From Massospora cicadina (lineage: Eukaryota > Entomophthoromycota > Entomophthoromycetes > Entomophthorales > Entomophthoraceae), in contig JAKSZP010010636.1 in NCBI GenBank assembly GCA_022478985.1, forward strand, positions 117,478 to 181,477: DNA of 64,000 bases, written 5' to 3'. Shown one piece after another: positions 55,456 through 64,000 of this stretch. Each line of letters starts with the position of its first letter. The stretch's first letter is position 1. The translations under genes were made by a program, and so were the position numbers. Below the pieces are notes generated by a model. The model saw nothing but the letters and a program-made list of their open reading frames with translations. It was not told where the DNA came from and searched no databases.

Positions 55456-58400
55456 ATAGTGAGAATACCAAAAACTTAGTTTTTAAAAAACAATTTACCT
55501 GTGGACATCCTGGCAATTCAGGAGTCCCACTGTCCATACTGTGCCAAGGACACATGGGCGACCATGCTCCTTTTATTCCTTTCTTTTTGGTCACCACACT
55601 GTGGGGTGCTTATACATGCATCATATAGTTTTAAATATAAGTATAAGAATTTGTCTCTTGATGGTCATGTGCTGGTCATGTCCTTTTCATGGGACGATGA
55701 AGTTCACGCTATAGTTTTAACCAAACCTATGTGCGAATTTGCCAGGATTTCCTCTTGGCCATAACTTACCTCCCACTTCCACCTGATCCCTTTGTGGTGA
55801 GCGACATGAACTGCTGGCCAACCAACCTTTGGCCTTCAACGCCTACCCCTCTGCAGGGGCACATCAAACTCTGCATCCTTAAAGCCACTTTGGGGTTTTT
55901 GATACCCTCCTTAAGCATGCGCCGTTGCTCCCAAACATGTCCCGCCACATGTGACATTAGTCAGCTGAGGGTGTCTCGCATTAACCTCATTCTTGCCCCA
56001 TTGAACTTTTGCCCCCAGATTGAGCACTTTACAATGACAAAAATTGATTTCTTCGACCACAGGATGGTGTTGGTGTTCTTCACTTTGTCACACTAAGCGG
56101 CACAGGCGCCAAAGTGGTGCAAACTACGCCCAGCTGAGATCACGTCGCCCAGGTTTTCCTCATTGTTGGACACCAAAACTTTGACACAGAGTTCTATACA
56201 CCATTCAGTGCTGATCCACTTTCTACCTGGCCAGCCTCTAAGACAAGCACCATCCTTCAGGCACACCACATCTCATTGTGACGCTCTTAGACTACCTCAG
56301 TGGTCATTAAGTGCACGCTAGCGGAAGTGGACCACCTGGAGTTTAATGTACTGCTGCAGGGTACATCCCAGCTTGGGGTCATAAGTGGAAAATCGTCTGC
56401 TTGTCTCAACACACTGGTAAGACAACAGAAACATTGCATTTGTGTTCAGTACAAGGCAAAAAATATAACGGCAGGTGACACGTTCTCCGCCTACTTTTTC
56501 CACAAATTCTTCACACTGTGACAGTGCTTGGCCTGCACACAGGTGAGGCGTCCAGATATATCCAACGCAGACACTCCAGCTGAAGTGGAAGTCAAAGTTT
56601 GAAACTTTTACCCCAAGTTGTATATATCCAAACCACTCAAACCTGCCGCAATTTATGAGTTTCTTGATGGCGCACATATCAACCATTTCCTAATACCCAA
56701 AGATAATGAATATAATTACTTGTGACTAACTCTGGTATGCCATTTGTGGTGCACCGCACAGGAAGTCCCAGGTCCATATGGGATTCCGTATAAGTTCTAA
56801 AAATATTTTAATTATTTCTGCTCGCTAATGCTTGCCTCAATGAACAAATGCCTTTTAGAAACGCGCCTCCTTTTTGAGGGCCATGAGGACTATATGATAA
56901 CGTTGTATAAGAAAGAGGGTAAATTGGACTTGGAGAACTGTCATCCCATGTCACTCAATAATACAGATACTAAGCTATCAATTAAAATTATGTCCAAACG
57001 CCTAGGAATAGTTACCTACAGAAAAATTCCTCTTAGCAGTTCAGTTTTTCCCCAAACGATCAATATTGGACATCATGCACACCGTGGCCAACGTCTGCCA
57101 GTCTCCAGATACCAGGCTCTTGTGTTTTTAGACCAATAAAAAGCTTATGACAGGGTCAACTGGGATTTTAAAGCCTGCCTTTACAGATTCCACCTTCCTC
57201 CAGTTTATAAATTGGGTTATGTTGTTCACGGAATCTGCCACAATGGAAGTGCTTGGCCCTGGTTTCATCACTGATGTGGTTCACCCTCAAAGGGGTCTCC
57301 GCCATGGGGACTATTAAGTCCAATCTTATACAACTTCAGCCTCAGCCCACTTTTACGCAGTGTGAATGCACGCCTTACTGGTGCCCATGTGCAAGGTCAA
57401 GCACCTGTTAGGATGCTGGCATTTGTTGATTTTTGTGTGGTAGGGGTGTTTGACAGGCGTGATGCACGCACGCTGGAGGTAACTATCCAGGATTACTCCA
57501 GGGTCAGTAATGCCGCCTTTATCGCCTCCAAAACAAAATTATTCTACTTGGCCAGTACCAAAACCTCTGGTTACCGGTGCTCCTTAGTCAGACTGCTCCA
57601 GCATTTACCTCTCTGGTTCACTTGCCCTGACCACCCCATACTGCCCCTCTTGTACTCCCTCTTGTGTCAAGATCCACTGCTGGTCAGGTGCACCATTTGG
57701 GAATGTGGCTGATGCAGGAAGGGTTTTCGTCATTGATAATGGAGAACCACATTTTAGACAATGTCACAAAGCGCATCACCTCCCTCAGAGGCCACCTGTC
57801 TACCCTCACAGACTGGTTTGTGCTTGCCAATTTTATGCCTTTGTCCAAAGTCTAATTTGTACACATGCCATCGCTTTTCCCCCTCTTTCTTCACCTCTTT
57901 GTATGTTCTCTTACAAGGGTGGCTTTGGTTAGGCCTCCCTCTCCCGGTGCCCCTGGATATCATGTTTGGCCCTCGCCATAGTGATGGTATGATCCTGCTC
58001 AACTTTAAGGACCATGCCACCAAGATGCTTGGCACCTGGATCGCTGCAGTCACCAACCCCACAATCTCAGACCAGCACTGGTCATGCGCAGCCTGCTCTA
58101 ATTTTGCCCACCCCCTTTGCCTCCACAATCTTACCCACCCCCATTCTCTACTTAACTATCTGGCCTCTCATCCCTCTGCCACGGGCCTGCATGGGACGCC
58201 GCCCCACTTCAATTAATTCTCCTCTCTATGCGGAACGCTGAGTGGAGAATCAGCATCAGTGGACACAACGCCCAGAGAGGTCCCTACTCCACATTTCAAG
58301 CAAGAAGTCCGTGGCAAATCATTTAAAAAACCTGGTACCCCAAAGTCCCCCCTCGTTGCCCATGTGGATTAGCTTAGTAAGCCAGACATCCTGTACTCTC

Positions 58401-59092
58401 TGGAGGCGAAAAGGACATTTGGTGGTTTACACCGTCCTTTGTTACAACCACAGATTCGCGCTAATGTGTAGAGATTCATGAGAAAGGTGTACCGGATAAT
58501 GAGCAAAAAAGTGCCACTAAGTCTTCATACATTGTTTGTGGTCAATAAGGATCATTAGTCCACTGCTTGGAAGATTGCCCGCCATCACAGGCGATCTGTC
58601 AGGATGTTATGCGCCTCATTTACAGGAGCGAGTAAAGACTTTCAGCCCTTTTAAACATCTTCTCCTTTTCTATGACCTCTCATATCCACCCTTCTCTCTG
58701 CGCCTTAATTGTTGTAATAGCATTATGGACGATAAGCTCTGTTGTCCTTGACGCACTTTCTAGTGCTACCACAACCCACCATAAAGCCGTGCATAACTTC
58801 CACTCTCAACTTACAGATCACTTCCAATCTTGGTTGTTTGCCCACCTGCCATCCTGCCTTCACCAGTTTGTGTCATCCTGGTTCCACATCTGGTTCCTCT
58901 CATCAGACCCTTTCTTTCATTCGTGTTTGGTTTTGGCACATGCCTTCCCTGACACTCCCCCTCTTCCCTCCACTGGCGGTCCTGATGGCAACAGGAGGTA
59001 GCTTTGGCTCCACTGGGGTGCCCTTATGATTTCTTTGTATTATGTTGTTTTTGTTTATTAATAATTCTCCGTCCCATGGTCAGCTTTTCAAA
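55456..59092 (+). mobile_element. LINE copy 2, 5'-truncated
   Basis: A plus-strand ORF2 relative of LINE copy 1, from just before the endonuclease start to a 3' end ATGGTCAGCTTTTC followed by seven A at about 59085. Copy 1 ends CTGGTCAGCTTGCC before its own A-tail. ORF1 is absent on this strand. The upstream neighbour is L copy 3 in the opposite orientation. Confidence 0.8.
55495..59000 (+). pseudogene. LINE 2 ORF2: endonuclease and reverse transcriptase
   Basis: The endonuclease begins MDILAIQESHCPYCAKDTWA (55501) and reaches FVVSDMNCWPTNLWPS (about 55795), equivalent to LLGDFNCWDN of copy 1 with GDFN damaged. RT has MNKCLLETRLLFEGHEDYMI and LYKKEGKLDLENCHPMSLNN (56828-56980), ALVFLDQ, a stop, and KAYDRVNWDF (about 57115-57165), then MLAFVDFCVVGVFDRRDART (about 57412), where the catalytic FADD reads FVDF. 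The C-terminal region ALWTISSVVLDALSS and FHSQLTDHFQSWLFAHL (58672-58860) matches copy 1. About a dozen frame changes are present. Confidence 0.83.
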
Positions 59093-60040
59093 AAAATTAA
59101 ATAGAAAGTAAATAACAAACAGAGACTTTATATGGACAACTGATGATTGATACATGGTCAAACTATAATTATTTAACAAAGGCTAAATGATAATATTTTA
59201 ATTGCTAAGCGCCAGTATTATATACCTCTTAAGCATCTACTAGCTAAACTCTTCTATTAGATGAGTTTTTTAATATTATGTCAATCCTCTGCTAGTCATG
59301 GCAACGAATATGGAAATTCCCCCAAGTCAACCTGACCCTTGAATTAAGTAAATAACAATTGTACCAACCCAATTATGGCAATATTTCTTTAATTGGAAGT
59401 TTTATTGGGTGTATATATGACATTTGATCAATGTAGGATTGTCCTTAAATCAGCCCAATTAGAACTGAGTCATATTTTGACAGATAACAAAGAATGATGA
59501 GAAAAGAAAAAAATATAGAATATGACGCACCCCTAATTGGGGCATTTTCAGGGCTCTTATAGCACTAGGTACGCCCAATTTGTGCTATTAATGTCTAAGT
59601 GCTTTATAAACTAATTTTATATAAATAGAACCCAAAGTTCTGCCTCAGTGCATTAATGTTGGTGCACTAATTCAGGAGATCAAAAAAGTTAATGCCTTAA
59701 TACCACTTTTATCAAAGTGGCCTCTTAGTCAGATATAAAAGTTTGTCAGATAGCTAATAAAGCTTTGGTGAATGAGAAGAATGCGTTCTCAAGGTAACTT
59801 TAAGGTGAAGTAAAGTATCAGAGTATGTTGATAAATTGGGAAAAACCAAGCAATCCATCAATGAGTTTATTCTATCATCTTTGATGGTTTTCTAAAAGGG
59901 TATGATCCACATCAACCAACAAAATCTAGATACTGTGCAAGAAGTGCTGAAATTGAGGCTCAGTATCATTGTATTTGGTGGATTGCATTTAATCAAGTCG
60001 AACCCTCAAATCATTTGCATTTTTATGTAGGTCTGTGTAC
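59093..60040 (+). other. AT-rich stretch with a faint gag-like piece
   Basis: Mostly unassignable. At about 59815-59875 the plus strand reads SEYVDKLGKTKQSINEFILS, which resembles the KQ-S-xx-EF helix of gypsy capsids, with stops before and after. This is weak evidence for a decayed gag upstream of the 60.36-kb module. Confidence 0.35.
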
Positions 60041-60059
60041 TGACTCATTAATGTGATTT

Positions 60060-60109
60060 TTTTTTTTAGTACTAGATGGTCCCAACCCAAGGGGGGATTC
60101 ATCGATGTT
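60060..60109 (-). mobile_element. 50-bp L-tail microinsertion with 16-bp target duplication
   Basis: CTCATTAATGTGATTT occurs at 60044-60059 and again at 60110-60125, a perfect 16-bp direct repeat. The 50 bp between them, read on the minus strand, end CTTGGGTTGGGACCATCTAG then TACTAAAA, the L-family 3' terminus plus a short A-tail. This is a severely 5'-truncated retrotransposed copy. It shares the variant GGGACC(A/C)TCTAGTACTAAA with the insertion at 23031. Confidence 0.88.
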
Positions 60110-60359
60110 CTCATTAATGTGATTTGTGTGGCCTTTTTCATAAGTTTTAAGCTCTGCTATCAAAACTTTATTGTTTCTATACTGCCTTATTAGAGAGTTG
60201 TTTCATCTTAATATCCTCAATTTGAAAAGTTAAGCTGGTATTGGGATTTTTTCCATATTCCCAGCCTGCTAGACTACCTGGTGTCGCTAGGGGAAAATTC
60301 CCTAAGGTGAAGTGAATTGGAAATCAGTTGGCCTGAGTTTTGGAGGAACTACGTTTGGG

Positions 60360-60960
60360 GGATTTTGGGATCTTCACCTGGTCATATCCATTGGGGATAA
60401 ATCCGGATGAATACCTAATATCTCATTGGGCGGAGTAGCTGACGAAATAGGGGCATCTGATAGTGATTAACTATCAGGTGTACCAATTAAGATCAGTCAG
60501 GTTTCATCATTGACTGATTGGGAATGAATAGTGAAAGTAAGGCGAGTAATGCCACCTGCAACTAGCAAATCAATCAGTTGGTGAAGTGAACTGCATAATG
60601 GGTAAAAAGTCACATTACCTAATCAGGTCGTTAGCCAATTATGGTTGGTTCGCTTGGATTGAGAGGAAAACGTTAGGACAAGTTTTCTGACTCTTTTCCA
60701 TTTCAGGTCTCAAGGATGTCCAACAACGGAATCCTAGCCAGGATGGGGAAGACCATTGCTGCTGAGACTAGGAAGGGTGATTTAACAGCAACAGCTGCCA
60801 TTTCATTAAAGAAGTGTCAACTGAGGGTTATACAGCCGAATCCCCTACTATATAAATCCCTAGGATTCACTATAATAAAAAAACCATCATTTAGTATTAT
60901 TAGTATTAGTAATATTGTCGATTAGGTGTATATTTAGACTATTAGCTTTCATTGGACGTT
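60360..60960 (+). repeat. diverged module shared with 40570-41105
   Basis: Collinear with 40570-41105 (see there). An ATG at 60716 (MSNNGILARMGKTIAAETRK) follows a CTCTTTTCCATTTCAG acceptor-like sequence. Relative to the 40.95-kb copy, one frame change after RKG is needed to recover the FNSNSCHF equivalent of FNANSCRF. Both copies are broken. Confidence 0.5.
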
Positions 60961-61599
60961 CCATCCTAAAGATATTATTGCAGAAGGCAATAATTGGAAG
61001 ACTTTCAGAGAGAAGAATAGAGATCCAAGAGGGGATCTAGAGACAAAGGGAACCACAATTGGGGATAGCTGCCGACTGTGTGTTGGGCTGAAAGAGACTG
61101 TCACCAGGGTATCTGGATGAAGATCAGGTGGACAGTAATATAGGGAATGAATCCTTACGAGTATGACTTATTGACTATTTAATTGGAAGTACTAGCTGAA
61201 GCGTTGGACCTAATAATAGTTCAAACTCAACTATGGATAATAGTCTCCATACTAATATCAGATAATACATTCTATACAACGCAAAGTGCACGAGGAAATT
61301 GAATCTATGCAGTAGAAAGGTTACTGGGTTGATGACCAATAATAAAACCAAGAGTAAATTTTTACAGCTGGATATGCTGGTAATCAATGTAATTTTCTCA
61401 AGAGCATACAGTGGTAGAAAATTTTAACATTTATGAGCCTGTCAGATAAAGATTTAAGGGTATAGTTAGGTTTAAAAGGTCAGCCTTTTAAGGTTCTCAC
61501 CACAGCTGTGAGCTACAGCCACAACCTGGGATTCAGTCGCATGGCTTGGTTCTGGATTTTAGTCAATCAGTGTCAATAAGCGTCATCTTCAAGTTCTGT

Positions 61600-61908
61600 T
61601 ATGGTAGGTCCAGGTTACTGGGAGGGACGATGGCCTTTTGGCCAGGAGGCTCATCTTACCCTTGATGGATGGAAGGTCCTTCCAATCCATGGGACCAGGA
61701 GGGCCAACGTTTCCAGGTGGCCCCAGCAGCCTGACTGGCTAAAATTCTGGGAACCCAGGTGACCTAGTGGATCCTGGGGTCCTATAAGCCCATAATCCCT
61801 TTGAGTCTCATGGATCCCATCAGGCCCATATGGTCTGGGGGGACCTTGGTAGCCTGGGGGCCCTTTGGGGCCAGTAGGGCCTTGCGCTCCTGGATGGGCT
61901 TGCTGCAA
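61600..61908 (-). pseudogene. collagen-like Gly-X-Y segment
   Basis: Minus-strand QQAHPGAQGPTGPKGPPGYQ, then GPPRPYGPDGIHE and GLIGPQDPLG, and in the next frame GPPGNVGPPGPMDWKDLP. The Gly-X-Y periodicity, with proline in X and Y, is clear across at least two frames. No signal peptide is seen. Such stretches occur in low-complexity regions of some fungal retrotransposon Gag proteins (my recollection, not checked). A relic of a host Gly-X-Y protein is the alternative. Confidence 0.6.
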
Positions 61909-64000
61909 AGCTTCCTAAATTGCATAAAACAATGTCATCATTATTCTTTAAGGTCATAGATATGATCCAAGTGTGACGTGATAGTATGTCTGACTTAAAT
62001 GTAAGTTTCAGTTACAGAGCATCCACTTATCATAAATTTATTCTGTAAGTATGCGAAAGCTCCTCCATCTAGTAAGGTCAACTGGCATTAAATTCATCGA
62101 TATAGCACTAATATTGGAGAATAGTTCATTGGTTTTCTTTCATTAAGGAAGAAGCAGACCTGTATAATTCCCAGAAAGACAGTTGAAGTGACTGGTTCAG
62201 GTACATTTGTAGCACTTATTAGTATTATAAGCCTATAGTTTTCATAATGTGATATATGAATGGTTGAACAAAGATTTTAAAGGTATTAATTTGTTTGGTT
62301 CCCAATTCAGTGACAGGTAAATTAGGTGCTAAGTATAATTCTCTTATAGTAGAGGAAACAGCCAATGCTCTGACCTGACTAGAACGTTCTTTAGGCTAAA
62401 TGTACCATTGGGCAGTTGTTGTACAATTGGGATAAGGCTCACAAAACTTATCTAATTTTTGTTTTGGTTTGCAAGGGGCGCTGCTCCTCTGTATTAGCCA
62501 TAAACTCAAGTGTATCTGGTACAGAACCCCCTACTCAAAGTGAGCATTGTTGATTCTATGGTCAATTCTTCTAACCCTGTTATATTTGTAGAAATTCTTG
62601 ATCTGGAAATTTCCATTTTTTGTACATCCTCACTCTATAAAGGTAACTTGGAAGACCTTGAAGAGATCACAAGTTTTCTTAAGGCACTGTGGATGGTAGG
62701 GTCGGGCAAATGAACAGGCTTTGAGGCTTATCAAAGTTGGACATGATTATTTTATAAAAAATCACAGCAAGAGCAAGAACTATAGGGATGGCTAAGCTCG
62801 CTAAATAACCTTGGTAAAGTCCTTATGTAGGAAGCTTATTCAGTAATATGTAGGCAAAAAGTAGTATATCATTCATTTTGAAGTGTTTTATATTTATATG
62901 GTACTAGGTTTTGCACGCCCAGGATGTTCCCTTTTGGACCAACTATTGGGATTTTCCTGAGCTTCAGGAAGAGGCTTGGGGCGATATGACTTCCTTTGTG
63001 ATGTTATAGTTTCTATAACTGGTAAGGCAGTCTCTTTGTCACCTTGTTCTTTGGTGATTATGGATCTTTCCTCCTTTTATCTGCTAAACCAGTAGTTGGT
63101 GTCTCTGTCAATCTGGTATTGGAAATTGAAGTTATAGTATGGGTGAGATTTGATTTCAACATTATTTAATCCATCTTCATCTGTGATGTAAAGTTCTGAC
63201 AATCAATTCATCCAGATCAAGGAAAAGCTTGGCGGAATCTTACTGATCTTGAAAGAAATTGGTGGATGGGTATGTTGCAAATACTAGTTCTTCCAGAATT
63301 ATATGATCAATATAATTTAATGAACAAACTTTATTGATTTGTGTGATCCGCAATTTGATTGGCTAGTCAAACTATTTTATAAAACTGATATGACATACAT
63401 GATAATATAGGTCTCATATGAGGATTTGGTTGGGGTGGGGCGGTTTTCTGAATATTATTGGTGACCAGGACACTCTTGAGATGTACTGGGGGTCCTTCCT
63501 GAATGTCATATACTGAACCACCTCTCAGAACAACCCTTCAATCATTTTCACCAGATTAGAGGAGGAATGTGGGCAGTGAGTGAGGTTCTTTAAAAGCAAA
63601 GGCAGTAACCCACCGCTCATCCACATGAGCTAGGTCACTGATCTGAGAGAGAAGCTATACTGGGGGATTGGTCCTCTTCATGCTTCCGTGTGGGAATTGC
63701 TTGTGATATAGCTGGAGGAGTTTCATATGGACTTACACAAATAAACCTGATCTAAACCATGATCCCAAAAGTCTTCTGTAATCCCTTTAGATTAGACGCC
63801 AAGTGGTGTGGATGAACCACGTCACATTTCCTTGCGTTAAACAAGAACATTAACCATTTATTTGTGGAATTATCACACATGTTGAGAAATTGATATAACT
63901 TGATAATAAGATATTTATTGCGTCAGATTGTAAATATGAGTCAAGGCGAGCCTCACGATAAACTTGAAATTATACTGTTGTAAGTTAAATTAATCTTAGT
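61909..64000. other. unassigned right end
   Basis: About 2 kb of AT-rich DNA. At about 62905-63120 the minus strand has a hydrophilic open stretch (KEQGDKETALPVIETITSQR, KSYRPKPLPEAQENPNSW) that may be an N-terminal part of the same protein as the collagen-like segment. Frame 62510-62713 (plus) is unrecognised. I see no LTR, RNA gene or host exon. Confidence 0.4.

Noticed and set aside
53565..59092. Twin-priming inversion of a single LINE
   Set aside because: The geometry fits, but the inverted part carries the complete L 3' terminus and matches the stand-alone L copy 2, and its ORF1 C-terminus differs from LINE 1 ORF1. Two elements or a template switch fit better.
61130..61160. ATAGGGAATGA(A/G)TCC shared with 41311 as evidence of a shared LTR
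   Set aside because: The match is only about 15 bp and neither flank continues it.
61600..61908. Animal collagen gene
   Set aside because: The segment is short, frameshifted and surrounded by fungal-type retroelements, with no exon structure or signal peptide.
1..64000. CRISPR arrays, bacterial operons, Shine-Dalgarno sites
   Set aside because: No regularly spaced repeats and no intact tandem genes; the content is eukaryotic retroelements.

Overview
This 64 kb window looks like gene-free, AT-rich, repeat-packed eukaryotic DNA, most likely from a fungus and probably a basidiomycete. I found no intact host gene, rRNA or ordinary tRNA. Nearly everything recognisable is transposon debris: Ty3/gypsy LTR retrotransposons (two of them chromoviruses with an integrase chromodomain), two LINE copies with an APE-type endonuclease and reverse transcriptase, an ORF1-only LINE-like family (called L here), one miniature LTR element, one solo LTR, and two very short L insertions. 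The fungal call is inference from this mix of families plus a collagen-like gag-type segment near the right end. CG dinucleotides look scarce and C-to-T/G-to-A changes are common, so nearly all coding frames carry stops and frameshifts and are called pseudogenes.

Left part (1-21.3 kb): a gag remnant (H) at the edge, then a four-deep nest. LTR element G (2310-21272, plus strand) has its 5' LTR split by L copy 1 (about 2815-18008, minus). L copy 1 is split by chromovirus A (3033-16320, minus, near-match 5-bp target duplication). One LTR of A is split by gypsy element B (8651-15988, minus, near-match 5-bp duplication). The order of arrival is therefore G, L, A, B.

Middle (21.3-36 kb): sparse AT-rich DNA with an unknown decayed ORF and a 21-bp L-tail insertion flanked by a 16-bp duplication; a solo LTR of the A family with perfect CCCTG duplications; LINE copy 1 (25079-30371, minus); miniature LTR element F (30548-32272) with perfect CAAAG duplications and a strong hairpin in each LTR; L copy 2 (32660-34561).

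Right part (36-64 kb): decayed gypsy pieces D (36.1-38 kb) and C (41.3-47.6 kb), the latter with a primer-binding site shared with B and G and a tRNA-like insertion; chromovirus E (49.7-53.56 kb, minus); L copy 3 (53565-55455, minus) head to head with LINE copy 2 (55456-59092, plus); a 50-bp L-tail insertion at 60060; a diverged module shared by 40.6 and 60.4 kb; and a collagen-like Gly-X-Y segment at 61.65-61.91 kb.

The pieces act together only as an ecology of elements: autonomous gypsy and LINE copies that could once have supplied enzymes, and short or ORF1-only elements (G, F, L) that would have needed them in trans. All alignments were made by eye; boundaries supported by target duplications or by LTR TG/CA ends are the firmest.
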